Below are positions 15,765 to 22,445 of a DNA stretch of 36,553 bases, in pieces. Every line of letters begins with the position of its first letter. Position 1 is the stretch's first letter. The notes under the pieces are model-generated. The model was not told where the DNA came from, searched no databases, and was given only the letters and a program-made list of their open reading frames with translations. The DNA is taken from positions 1-36,553 of the forward strand of contig CAJXXR010000025.1 of the NCBI GenBank assembly GCA_913063375.1, in the 5' to 3' direction. The translations under genes were made by a program, and so were the position numbers. The stretch comes from an uncultured Flavobacteriales bacterium (lineage in GTDB: Bacteria; Bacteroidota; Bacteroidia; Flavobacteriales; CAJXXR01).

Positions 15765-16715
15765 ATGACTTTTTACTCTAAAAGATTACTACCATCAATA
15801 GGAGTGAGGTTGCTAATAATTATACTTTTTATTTGCCCTATTTCTTCAGCTTTTGGACAGGAATCTATCGAATTGTTCCAACTGTATGGCCAATTTTCTC
15901 CCAATGTTGAATTTGAAGAAGGTACCGGTCAATCGGATGTAAATGAATTTGGAGTTCGTTTTAGAAGACCGTTCAAAATAGGTGAGAAAAGTTATCTGGT
16001 ACCGGGTATATTCATGGAACAGTTGGATAGTAGATTATCTTCAGAACATTCAAAGAATACATTTGTATATACCATAAGTCCACGTATCGGATTGCAGACA
16101 AAGCATTCTGAAAAATGGTCGGGGAGTTATTTGCTTATCCCCAGGATATCATCGGACTTGAGCGGTTTTGATTCTGATGACCTACAGTTAGGAGGGCTCT
16201 TTCTTTTGAATTATACCAAAAGTTCAAATAAAAAATACCAAGTTGGTGCTTATTATAATACAGAGCTTTTTGGGCCTGTGATTCTACCCTTATTTGGTTT
16301 CTATTATATCAGTGAAAATAAGAAGTTCGAAGCAGATGTTCTAGCGCCCGTGGCAATGGATATAAATTATGAATTGAGTACCAAAGTAAAAGTTGGTATA
16401 AGTTTTTGGGCGAAGGGATCTACCTTCAATTTACATGACTACGGTGAAGATGAAGGAAGTTACTATTTGGAGAAACGAAGTGCCGATTTATTTAGCTATG
16501 TAGATTATTCATTTAGTAAAGGTTGGGCTATGCAGGTCATGCTTGGGCAGTCATTCTCTCGGATTTACGAAGTCTATGCAGGAGGAGATAAAGTGGATTT
16601 GGCAATTGGTCCTATCAAGGTGGACGATGACAGAATGCTATTAAACATAGATTTGAAAGATAGTATTTTGCTAAAATTTAAATTGATATATCGTATTTCC
16701 TTGACCAAAACCTGA
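15765..16715 (+). CDS. Outer-membrane beta-barrel protein (DUF6268-like), paralogue 1
   Basis: 316 residues; signal peptide extends to about residue 31 (CPISSAFGQ). The mature chain is a series of beta-strands typical of an outer-membrane barrel, with motifs LYGQFSPNVEFE, FVYTISPRIGLQ, LQLGGLFLLNYTKS, ILPLFGFYYISENKKFEADVL and a final strand ILLKFKLIYRISL. The pattern matches what I remember of DUF6268 outer-membrane proteins of Bacteroidota, without certainty. The gene at 16810-17754 encodes a clear paralogue with the same order of motifs, so a tandem duplication occurred. No enzymatic residues or plug domain are visible; transport or structural role unknown. Confidence 0.8.
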   Translation: MTFYSKRLLPSIGVRLLIIILFICPISSAFGQESIELFQLYGQFSPNVEFEEGTGQSDVNEFGVRFRRPFKIGEKSYLVPGIFMEQLDSRLSSEHSKNTFVYTISPRIGLQTKHSEKWSGSYLLIPRISSDLSGFDSDDLQLGGLFLLNYTKSSNKKYQVGAYYNTELFGPVILPLFGFYYISENKKFEADVLAPVAMDINYELSTKVKVGISFWAKGSTFNLHDYGEDEGSYYLEKRSADLFSYVDYSFSKGWAMQVMLGQSFSRIYEVYAGGDKVDLAIGPIKVDDDRMLLNIDLKDSILLKFKLIYRISLTKT

Positions 16716-16809
16716 TTTTACAGATATTTAATGAGATGTTAACAAATAGAATCGTATTTCACCTATTATTGTATACATTATGAATTGTTATAATATTTAT
16801 TAGAGATCT

Positions 16810-17754
16810 ATGAGATTTGATCAATTCAACACGGTTTGTACTAAGATACAGGCCTTTTTTCTTGCCTTATTTTTTCTGGGTTGTCTACCACATTTTGGTC
16901 AGGATTATGTGAATATTCTGAGACTATATGGGCAATATGCACCGGATGCAGAATATGCCGATGAATCAGGAAAGACAGGCTTGTCTAAATTTGGAACAAG
17001 AATATTGTTGCCTGTACCCCTTGAAAACGATAAGATATTGTTGCCAGGTTTGTCGATTGAAAAGGTGCAAGGGAAGTTATCCATGGATCATTCCAAAAGT
17101 ACTACGGTATATACTATCAGTCCTCAGTTAGGGATTCAATTCAAATATGATAAAGATTGGAAAGGGAACTATTTATTGCTTCCTTCCTTGTATTCTGATT
17201 TGGAAGAGATTGGGGCAGATGATTTTCAATTGGGGGCAGTGGTTACTTTTTCTAAGACCAAAAGTGAAAATTTCAACTACCTGTTCGGGATGTATGCTAA
17301 TACAGAGATGTATGGGCTAAATGTATTACCATTGGCTGGATTGTATTATATCAATAAGGCAAAAACCTGGGAGGTTGATATTCTTATGCCGATATATTTG
17401 GATGTTAATTACAGATTGAGTGATAAATTGAGATTTGGACTTCAATATTTGGGAAGAGGGACTACGCATAACTTGAATAAGTATGGAGAAGATAGCTCTG
17501 GCTATTATCTGGAAAAGGGGAGTAAAGATATTTTCGTTTATGCAGAAATTCCTGTTATGAAAGATTGGGCCCTCCAAGGGATGATTGGCCATTCTTTTGG
17601 ACGTTACTACGAGGTATATGACAGGGATGAAAAATTGGATTGGGCAATTGGTCCTGTGCTTTTTGGAGATGAAAGGACGCAGGTGAATGGAGAGATTTCA
17701 GATGGTTTATTGATGAAGTTTAAATTAATTTATAGGTATCCATTGACAAAATAA
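16810..17754 (+). CDS. Outer-membrane beta-barrel protein (DUF6268-like), paralogue 2
   Basis: 314 residues, signal peptide to about residue 30 (LPHFGQ). It aligns along its whole length with the preceding protein: LRLYGQYAPDAEY, TVYTISPQLGIQF, DDFQLGAVVTFSKTKS, VLPLAGLYYINKAKTWEVDIL, KYGEDSSGYYLEKGS, and the final strand LLMKFKLIYRYPL. The sequence has diverged considerably while keeping the strand pattern, suggesting an old tandem duplication and possibly a different ligand. A 94-base gap separates the two genes; each may have its own promoter. Function unknown. Confidence 0.8.
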   Translation: MRFDQFNTVCTKIQAFFLALFFLGCLPHFGQDYVNILRLYGQYAPDAEYADESGKTGLSKFGTRILLPVPLENDKILLPGLSIEKVQGKLSMDHSKSTTVYTISPQLGIQFKYDKDWKGNYLLLPSLYSDLEEIGADDFQLGAVVTFSKTKSENFNYLFGMYANTEMYGLNVLPLAGLYYINKAKTWEVDILMPIYLDVNYRLSDKLRFGLQYLGRGTTHNLNKYGEDSSGYYLEKGSKDIFVYAEIPVMKDWALQGMIGHSFGRYYEVYDRDEKLDWAIGPVLFGDERTQVNGEISDGLLMKFKLIYRYPLTK

Positions 17755-17889
17755 TTCAAATAAAATATTAATAGGGGGATTTAATAATTTGTAATAATGT
17801 GGAGTTTAGCTTGTTGAATAACATTATTTTCATTAAATTACAACAAAGATTATTATTTATATTAGATTATAGGATAAATGTTTTTTGTG

Positions 17890-17897
17890 TAAATTTG
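17890..17897 (+). promoter_or_regulatory. Candidate -7 promoter element
   Basis: TAAATTTG fits the Bacteroidota -7 consensus TAnnTTTG and lies 19 bases before the GTG start at 17917. No clear TTTG -33 element was found at the usual distance. Confidence 0.4.
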
Positions 17898-17916
17898 TCC
17901 GCAAAATGAAATTATC

Positions 17917-18516
17917 GTGAAGAAGATTATAATGCTATGCCTCTTGAGTATAGCGTATATAGCAGGGGCGCAGGAGTTAATCACAAAATCAGGAACAACA
18001 TTGAAAGCAGGGTTTTATAAAACCCATGAAGAGATGAAATTTAACAATCCTTCAGTTCCTTTCAATTATCAAGTAGGGATGAAAAAGGCCTGTATTGAGG
18101 AAGATTGTGTTTACCGGTATCGCATTAGAATAGACCGAGCAAAGGCTAAGCAGGTTGGTGAAGTCTATGGTTTTTGTGACGGTGAGAATGTATATGTTCG
18201 AATTGCTACAGATGGCTCTTTAGGAAAGAATGTACTTACGCCAAATGATAGGTTTAGTAAATTAGACCATATTGGCCCTTATTGCTTGTATTCCACAAAG
18301 CTGAATTCACAAGGTGGGAAAAAAGCAGTACCCGCAGATATGACTACTTTTATGGTGGATTTGATGACTGGTGATCGTAGTAAATTAAATGAAATGGTAG
18401 TGGCCAAACTTATAAAGGGAAACCCAAGTTTATTGGCTGAATTTAAAAATACCAAAAGAAAGAAGAGAAGACCATATGGCGAATATGTTATGCGGTATTT
18501 CCTTGGTAGAGATTAG
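17917..18516 (+). CDS. Small exported protein of unknown function
   Basis: 199 residues from a GTG start, chosen because it places a complete signal peptide (MKKIIMLCLLSIAYIAGAQ) at the N-terminus. The mature protein is basic and contains four cysteines (KKACIEEDCVYRYRI, GFCDGENVYVRIA, GPYCLYSTKL), followed by a helical C-terminal third (TTFMVDLMTGDRSKLNEMV, KLIKGNPSLLAEFKNTKRKK). The layout, with a strand-rich first part and a KNTKRKKRRPYGEYV tail, resembles small uncharacterised secreted proteins of the phylum (possibly DUF6563-like; not certain). A hairpin terminator follows at once, so it is a single-gene unit. Confidence 0.7.
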   Translation: MKKIIMLCLLSIAYIAGAQELITKSGTTLKAGFYKTHEEMKFNNPSVPFNYQVGMKKACIEEDCVYRYRIRIDRAKAKQVGEVYGFCDGENVYVRIATDGSLGKNVLTPNDRFSKLDHIGPYCLYSTKLNSQGGKKAVPADMTTFMVDLMTGDRSKLNEMVVAKLIKGNPSLLAEFKNTKRKKRRPYGEYVMRYFLGRD

Positions 18517-18527
18517 TGTTTAGGAAT

Positions 18528-18557
18528 AAAAAAGGAACTCTATTGAGTTCCTTTTTT
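18528..18557 (+). terminator. Intrinsic terminator
   Basis: Perfect 13-base arms AAAAAAGGAACTC / GAGTTCCTTTTTT around TATT, 12 bases after the stop codon at 18516. Confidence 0.92.
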
Positions 18558-18603
18558 ATTTGGTGAATTTTTAAAAAAGAATAGGATACGTTAAAATTAT
18601 GTA

Positions 18604-18611
18604 TACATTTG
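18604..18611 (+). promoter_or_regulatory. Candidate -7 element for the Phe leader array
   Basis: TACATTTG fits TAnnTTTG and lies 8 bases before the first leader ATG at 18620, which would give a very short or leaderless 5' end. No matching -33 box was found, so the true start site may lie elsewhere between the terminator at 18557 and 18620. Confidence 0.35.
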
Positions 18612-18619
18612 TCTTCTAT

Positions 18620-18691
18620 ATGAAGCACATAACAGAAAATAAAGCATTTAGTTTTGAGGCATTTTTCTTTAATAGAAAAACGCAGGCTTAG
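18620..18691 (+). CDS. Phe-rich leader peptide 1 of the phenylalanine operon
   Basis: A 23-codon ORF (ATG to TAG) encoding MKHITENKAF followed by SFEAFFFNRKTQA; five of its codons are Phe, three of them consecutive. It resembles in design the E. coli pheL leader upstream of pheA. It is too short to be a functional enzyme and lies immediately before a T-tailed hairpin. The last codons (CAG GCT TAG) form CAGGCTT, which can pair with the 5' arm of that hairpin. Expected role: when Phe-tRNA is scarce the ribosome stalls in the Phe run, leaves CAGGCTT free, and the terminator is blocked. Two similar leaders follow in series. Confidence 0.85.
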   Translation: MKHITENKAFSFEAFFFNRKTQA

Positions 18692-18754
18692 TTATTGACT
18701 TTATTTTCGATTGACAATATTTAAAAGGCCTGGGATTTTTTCCAGGCCTTTTTT
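18683..18754 (+). promoter_or_regulatory. Attenuator 1 (antiterminator/terminator pair)
   Basis: Terminator: AAAAGGCCTGG (18723-18733) pairs with CCAGGCCTTTT (18742-18752), T-run 18749-18754. Competing antiterminator: CAGGCTT (18683-18689), inside the end of leader 1, pairs with AGGCCTG (18726-18732), seven pairs with one G-U. A ribosome finishing the leader would cover 18683-18689 and let the terminator form. Confidence 0.85.
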
Positions 18755-18769
18755 GTTTACAACATTAGT

Positions 18770-18841
18770 ATGAACAACCTAGTATCGACATTTAGATTTT
18801 TTGGATTCTTCTTTTTTAGAAAAGAAGGGGCGATGTCATGA
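18770..18841 (+). CDS. Phe-rich leader peptide 2
   Basis: A 23-codon ORF ending in TGA, with seven Phe codons in the core FRFFGFFFFRK. The nucleotide core is almost the same as in leader 3 (TTTAG-TTTTTTGGATTCTTC), so leaders 2 and 3 come from a duplication. It starts 15 bases after the T-run of attenuator 1, so it is transcribed only if that terminator is passed. Role inferred: second Phe-tRNA sensor in the same leader RNA. Confidence 0.85.
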   Translation: MNNLVSTFRFFGFFFFRKEGAMS

Positions 18842-18898
18842 TCTAATTATTAAATAAACAATCATCACTGAGCCTCGTATTATACGAGGCTTTTTTTT
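18827..18898 (+). promoter_or_regulatory. Attenuator 2 (antiterminator/terminator pair)
   Basis: Terminator: AGCCTCGTA (18871-18879) pairs with TACGAGGCT (18883-18891), T-run to 18898. Competing structure: GGGGC (18827-18831) with GCCTC (18872-18876), one G-U, extended by GATG (18832-18835) with CATC (18863-18866) across a five-base bulge. The antiterminator begins inside the last codons of leader 2. It is weaker than those of modules 1 and 3. Confidence 0.75.
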
Positions 18899-18906
18899 GC
18901 ACTATT

Positions 18907-18984
18907 ATGAACCAAAACACACAACAGAACTTTAGCTTTTTTGGATTCTTCTTTTTCAAGTGGAAGAGCGAGGCTGTGGACTAA
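18907..18984 (+). CDS. Phe-rich leader peptide 3
   Basis: A 25-codon ORF ending in TAA, with seven Phe codons in the core FSFFGFFFFKW and one Trp. It begins 8 bases after the T-run of attenuator 2. Its core matches leader 2 in both peptide and codons (TTT, TTC usage), while the N-terminus (MNQNTQQN) is different. The sequence after the Phe run, AGCGAGGCT, is the antiterminator strand for the following hairpin. Role inferred: third Phe-tRNA sensor, directly before prephenate dehydratase. Confidence 0.85.
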   Translation: MNQNTQQNFSFFGFFFFKWKSEAVD

Positions 18985-19036
18985 ATTGAATTAAATTTTT
19001 TTTAAAAGCCTCGGTCTACACCGGGGCTTTTTTTTT
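18969..19036 (+). promoter_or_regulatory. Attenuator 3 (antiterminator/terminator pair)
   Basis: Terminator: AAAAGCCTCGG (19004-19014) pairs with CCGGGGCTTTT (19021-19031), one U-G pair, T-run 19028-19036. Competing antiterminator: CGAGGCT (18969-18975) with AGCCTCG (19007-19013), seven perfect pairs. The T-run ends 12 bases before the ATG of the prephenate dehydratase gene. Confidence 0.87.
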
Positions 19037-19048
19037 GATCAAAAGATT

Positions 19049-19606
19049 ATGAAAAAAGTAGCAATACAAGGAATAAGAGGTGCTTTTCATGAAGAGGCAG
19101 CCAAAGCATATTTCTATCCCGAAAAGATAGAGATACTCACTTGCCTGAAATTTGAGCAAGTAGTGAATTCAGTGGTTAGCAAGGAAGCCAACTATGGGAT
19201 AATGGCTATAGAGAATAGCTTAATTGGAGGTATCGATCATACAAAGGAGTTGATTGAGAAGCATCCCGTTGAAATTTGTGGTGAGCAACGTCTTAAAATT
19301 TCACTCTGTTTAGGAGGCCTACCAGGCGTGAAAAAAGAAGAACTGTCAGGAGCCTATTCCCAAGGGGAGGCCCTAGGGCAGTGTGCAGGGTTTTTTAGGA
19401 AAAATAGAAATATCCAGGCCTTAGAAAGAGAAGACACTGCATTGAGTGCCTTTTTGGTGGCGGAACAGAAGAGGCGTGAATTGGGTGCCATTGCAAGTAA
19501 AATGGCACTAGAAAAGTACGGGCTATCGCTTATTGCTGAATCAATTCAAGATAGGCAAGAGAATTACACTCGATTTATAATCATCCAAAAGATATCAAAT
19601 GAATAG
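19049..19606 (+). CDS. pheA: Prephenate dehydratase, catalytic domain only (no ACT domain)
   Basis: 185 residues. The enzyme converts prephenate to phenylpyruvate, the committed step to phenylalanine. Family signatures: N-terminal AIQGIRGAFHEEAA, MAIENSLIGGIDHT (ENS at 55-57), the active-site region SQGEALGQC (104-112), which replaces the usual SHPQALxQC, DTALSAFLVAE, GAIAS, and catalytic-type NYTRF (TRF at 174-176). Monofunctional PheA proteins are usually about 270-280 residues with a C-terminal ACT domain that binds Phe; here the chain stops about ten residues after TRF, so the allosteric domain is absent. The stop overlaps the start of the aminotransferase gene by eight bases. It is controlled by the triple Phe attenuator. 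A divergent active-site motif leaves a small doubt about activity. Confidence 0.88.
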   Translation: MKKVAIQGIRGAFHEEAAKAYFYPEKIEILTCLKFEQVVNSVVSKEANYGIMAIENSLIGGIDHTKELIEKHPVEICGEQRLKISLCLGGLPGVKKEELSGAYSQGEALGQCAGFFRKNRNIQALEREDTALSAFLVAEQKRRELGAIASKMALEKYGLSLIAESIQDRQENYTRFIIIQKISNE

Positions 19607-20747
19607 TCAGTCGAAGAGAGTGAATAGTTTAGTAAGTAATTATTTTTTAGAGAAACAGCCTGAAAATACACATTCTAAAGAGGGGGATGTTAAGGTAGAT
19701 CTAGGTGCGGGTAATCCTGATTTACCTCCCGATAGATGGGTGAAAAATGTATTGAGATCAAGTATTGAAAAACCCAATGCATTTCAGTATTCAGGTTATG
19801 GTGCTTTGCCTTCCCTGAAAAAGGCTATTGCTAGCTGGTATCAATTGAAATATGCTATATCCATTGATTCCAAAAGAGAGGTTATAGCCTTGTCTGGTTC
19901 AAAATCTGGGATCAATTATATATCTCTCGCTTATTTGAATCCAGGGGATACTGTATTGGTCCCGAATCCTGGATATGCCGTCTATGCTAATGCTGCTATA
20001 ATTGCAGGAGCTAAGGTTAAATATTTTGATTTGAAGCCAGAAAATGATTGGTATCCAGATAGGGAGCAATTGCAAGAATTGATAGATGATTCCTGTAAAA
20101 TGATCTGGATCAATTACCCCAATATGCCAACTGGACAGAGGTCCAATGCAAAAGTTTTTAAGGAGATGATATGCTTCGCTAAGCAGCATAACTTACTGCT
20201 ATGCCATGACAATCCTTATAGTCATGTGTTAAACGATCATCCTGAAAGTATATTTAATTATAGCGGAATTGAGGATAGGGTTTTAGAGTTGAACTCCCTT
20301 AGTAAATCACATAATTTGGCGGGAGCAAGGATTGCAATGCTGATAGGGAACCAGGAATTGTTGGCTCCAGTGAATAAGATACAGAGCAATTTTGAATCTG
20401 GGATTTTTAGACCAATACAAGAGGCTGCGGCCTTTGCATTGGAGCTTAATGGTGCTTGGGATTCTAGACTACATAAAATATATACTGGTCGTAGAGAGAT
20501 TGTATACCGCATACTGAAAGAGCTAGGTTGTTACTTTCACCGGAATTCTGTGGGAATGTTTGTTTGGGCTAAGGTGCCAGATGCCTTTGATGATGACAAG
20601 GAGTTTTCGGGTTGGCTACAACAGAAGTTGGGACTAACGGTAGTGCCTGGGAGTGCTTTTGGAAGCAATGGATATGGCTATATCCGACTTTCTTTAACCG
20701 CTTCAGAAGGACAGTTGAAGACAGTAGAACGGAGCTTCAAGAATTGA
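19599..20747 (+). CDS. PLP-dependent class I/II aminotransferase, probably aromatic amino acid or aspartate type
   Basis: 382 residues, fold-type I aminotransferase. Key residues: NYPNMPTG with N175, HDNPYS with D204 and Y207, PLP-binding lysine K236 in SLSKSHNLAGAR, and a C-terminal arginine in GYIRLSLT for the substrate carboxylate. The N-terminal part has the substrate-loop pattern DLGAGNPDLPPD and YSGYGALPSLKKAI. In this operon the likely reaction is transfer of an amino group to phenylpyruvate, giving phenylalanine, although related enzymes can also act on prephenate, aspartate or diaminopimelate precursors. It overlaps the pheA-like gene by eight bases, so the two are translationally coupled, and precedes DAHP synthase-chorismate mutase. 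Confidence 0.88.
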   Translation: MNSQSKRVNSLVSNYFLEKQPENTHSKEGDVKVDLGAGNPDLPPDRWVKNVLRSSIEKPNAFQYSGYGALPSLKKAIASWYQLKYAISIDSKREVIALSGSKSGINYISLAYLNPGDTVLVPNPGYAVYANAAIIAGAKVKYFDLKPENDWYPDREQLQELIDDSCKMIWINYPNMPTGQRSNAKVFKEMICFAKQHNLLLCHDNPYSHVLNDHPESIFNYSGIEDRVLELNSLSKSHNLAGARIAMLIGNQELLAPVNKIQSNFESGIFRPIQEAAAFALELNGAWDSRLHKIYTGRREIVYRILKELGCYFHRNSVGMFVWAKVPDAFDDDKEFSGWLQQKLGLTVVPGSAFGSNGYGYIRLSLTASEGQLKTVERSFKN

Positions 20748-20774
20748 AAAACAAACAAACAAAATCAAGAAATT

Positions 20775-21863
20775 ATGCAATCAATCATAGCTAAAAAAGG
20801 ACAAAATAAGACCAATAATACAATGATAATAGCAGGGCCTTGCAGTGCGGAAACTAGATCTCAAGTTATATTAGCAGCAAAGGAATTGGCAGATCAAAAT
20901 CTAGATTATTTCAGAGCAGGAATTTGGAAGCCTAGAACTAGGCCAAATTCGTTTGAAGGAGTGGGTGAAATAGGATTGGAATGGTTAAAAGAAGTCAAGG
21001 AAAAGTACGGCATGAAATGTTGTATAGAAGTGGCAGTACCAGCACATGTTGAAATGGCGATAAAGGCGGGTATCGATGCTGTTTGGCTAGGTTCAAGAAC
21101 CACTACTAATCCCTTTGCCGTTCAGGAAATTGCTACTGCGTTGAGTGGGGTGAATATACCTGTTTGGGTAAAAAATCCGATGAATGCTGATTTGAATTTA
21201 TGGATAGGTGCCATTGAAAGAATTGGCCAGGCAGGAATCGATGAGATAGCCGCTATTCATAGAGGTTTTTCTCACTATGGCCCCTCTGTATATAGGAATG
21301 AACCAATTTGGGAAATACCAAGAGCTTTGAAATCGGTTTTCCCTGAGATACCTATCATACATGACCCTAGCCATATCGCAGGAAATACGGATTTAATAGA
21401 ACCATTAATCTCAAGAGCGATGCAGGAGAATATGGATGGTTTAATGATTGAATGCCATCCAGATCCATCCAAAGCATGGACAGATGCTAAACAGCAAATT
21501 CCAAGTCGTAATCTAGGTCAATTGTTGGCAGGTATTAGATCCAATTCACTGCGAGATTTGGAAGCGGAGAATTTGGAAAACTGGAGAAGAGAGATCAATT
21601 ATCTAGATGAAAATTTGATTCATTTATTGGATAAAAGAGCAAAGTTATCGCTTGAGATTGGTCGATTAAAACGAACGAATAATAAGGCTATTTTACAAGA
21701 AAAGAGATGGGGAGAAGTATTGAGTAGGAATGTGGGAATTGCCCAAGAAAGAAACCTAAATGTGGATTATATTTCTCAATTATTTGAGCTAATTCATCAA
21801 GAATCTATACGCCTCCAATTAGATAATGTGGACTCAAAACAGTTGGTAAATGGAATGCCATGA
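20775..21863 (+). CDS. Bifunctional DAHP synthase (type I beta) - chorismate mutase
   Basis: 362 residues. Residues 1-260 form a short DAHP synthase lacking the regulatory N-terminal extensions: IIAGPCSAE with metal-ligand C23, RAGIWKPRTRP (48-56), the GSRTTTNP loop, WVKNP, IHRGFSHYG, DPSHIAG with H200, and MIECHP with E226. Residues about 262-350 form an AroQ-type chorismate mutase (WRREINYLDENLIHLLDKR, then LEIGRLKR). The first domain condenses phosphoenolpyruvate and erythrose-4-phosphate, the entry step of the shikimate pathway; the second makes prephenate for the dehydratase gene two places upstream. In such fusions the mutase domain is often used as the allosteric site for prephenate (known for Bacteroidota relatives). 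A 27-base gap separates it from the aminotransferase; no tyrA follows. Confidence 0.92.
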   Translation: MQSIIAKKGQNKTNNTMIIAGPCSAETRSQVILAAKELADQNLDYFRAGIWKPRTRPNSFEGVGEIGLEWLKEVKEKYGMKCCIEVAVPAHVEMAIKAGIDAVWLGSRTTTNPFAVQEIATALSGVNIPVWVKNPMNADLNLWIGAIERIGQAGIDEIAAIHRGFSHYGPSVYRNEPIWEIPRALKSVFPEIPIIHDPSHIAGNTDLIEPLISRAMQENMDGLMIECHPDPSKAWTDAKQQIPSRNLGQLLAGIRSNSLRDLEAENLENWRREINYLDENLIHLLDKRAKLSLEIGRLKRTNNKAILQEKRWGEVLSRNVGIAQERNLNVDYISQLFELIHQESIRLQLDNVDSKQLVNGMP

Positions 21864-21903
21864 ATAAAAAATGGTCGATTTATGAAAATAATTAAACTCG
21901 CTC

Positions 21904-21942
21904 AATCACCTGTAATATAAGGTGGTTACGGCTTGTTTTTTT
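21904..21942 (+). terminator. Weak terminator-like hairpin after the Phe operon
   Basis: AATCACCT (21904-21911) pairs with AGGTGGTT (21920-21927), one G-U, eight-base loop; a T-run starts about eight bases later. The gap between stem and T-run makes it an imperfect terminator. Confidence 0.35.
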
Positions 21943-21987
21943 GGTAGTCTTGTGGGTCTGTGAAAAAAATATTTAACATTTTATTCG

Positions 21988-22016
21988 TTTGAGTTGAGTT
22001 TTTAGTTCTAAGTTTG
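21988..22016 (+). promoter_or_regulatory. Candidate promoter of the cysteine operon
   Basis: TTTG at 21988-21991 and TAAGTTTG at 22009-22016, with 17 bases between, fit the Bacteroidota -33 (TTTG) and -7 (TAnnTTTG) boxes, slightly closer than the usual 19-21. The first Cys leader ATG at 22039 lies 22 bases downstream, leaving a short 5' end. Confidence 0.6.
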
Positions 22017-22038
22017 CACCAGAAACGAACGAGAAATA

Positions 22039-22113
22039 ATGATCCAGATTCAAAAAAATATGTGTTGTATGTGCATGTGTAGAAATTACACAGAGGCTTA
22101 CTATGCATTATGA
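22039..22113 (+). CDS. Cys-rich leader peptide 1 of the cysteine/sulfate operon
   Basis: A 24-codon ORF (ATG to TGA) with the core MCCMCMC: four Cys codons in a span of six, mixed with Met. The remainder (NYTEAYYAL) carries no Cys. Just after the Cys run lies CAGAGGCTT, inside codons 18-21, which can pair perfectly with the 5' arm of the next terminator. Expected role: ribosome stalling at Cys codons when Cys-tRNA is scarce, allowing transcription into the operon. Met codons could add sensitivity to methionine. Confidence 0.87.
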   Translation: MIQIQKNMCCMCMCRNYTEAYYAL

Positions 22114-22169
22114 TTTTTTAGATCATAAAATATATTGAAGCCTCTGATTTTATCAGGGGCTTTTTTTTT
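22091..22169 (+). promoter_or_regulatory. Attenuator 1 of the cysteine operon
   Basis: Terminator: AGCCTCTGAT (22139-22148) pairs with ATCAGGGGCT (22152-22161), one U-G, T-run to 22169. Competing antiterminator: CAGAGGCTT (22091-22099) with AAGCCTCTG (22138-22146), nine perfect pairs. The 5' strand of the antiterminator starts 11 bases after the last Cys codon, a distance suited to control by a stalled ribosome. Confidence 0.88.
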
Positions 22170-22194
22170 GTCAAAAATTACAAATCTTTTAGAG

Positions 22195-22296
22195 ATGAGA
22201 ACAATTTCAGGAATTCAAATACTTACATGCTGTTGCACAATGACTATGTGTTGTTGCAACTGCTGTTGCCTGAAATTGCCGTTTTTAAGAAGATAA
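22195..22296 (+). CDS. Cys-rich leader peptide 2
   Basis: A 33-codon ORF (ATG to TAA) with nine Cys codons in three runs of three: TCCCTMTMCCCNCCC. The rest (MRTISGIQIL before, LKLPFLRR after) is not Cys-rich. It starts 26 bases after the T-run of attenuator 1. The region just after the last Cys run, CCTGAAATTGC, forms the antiterminator strand for the next hairpin. Such a peptide has no plausible role other than as a translation sensor, although metal binding cannot be excluded. Confidence 0.88.
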   Translation: MRTISGIQILTCCCTMTMCCCNCCCLKLPFLRR

Positions 22297-22361
22297 TCTT
22301 CTACAGGATAAAAATTGCAATGCTCTTCAGGTAACTATACTTGAGGAGCATTTTTTTTTTT
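22269..22361 (+). promoter_or_regulatory. Attenuator 2 of the cysteine operon
   Basis: Terminator: ATGCTCTTCA (22320-22329) pairs with TGAGGAGCAT (22342-22351), one U-G, T-run 22351-22361. Competing antiterminator: CCTGAA (22269-22274) with TTCAGG (22326-22331), extended by ATTGC (22275-22279) with GCAAT (22317-22321) across a four-base bulge. The antiterminator strand begins at the last base of the final Cys codon. Bases 22362-22445 up to the first gene show no further element. Confidence 0.87.
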
Positions 22362-22445
22362 GCGCTAAATCCGAGCGACATACTAAGCCTATTGGGAGGC
22401 TTCATATCTCAAACTTAAATCAGTAACCTAACAGCTTAAAGAGGC

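Noticed and set aside
21919..21935. Possible T-box riboswitch motif near AGGTGGTTACGGC
   Set aside because: Only weak resemblance to the T-box consensus, no specifier stem, and T-boxes are essentially a Firmicutes/Actinobacteria device; the Cys leaders downstream explain regulation better.
22039..22296. Cys-rich ORFs as metallothionein-like proteins
   Set aside because: Their length, the overlap of each one with an antiterminator strand and the downstream cysteine operon fit leader peptides better.
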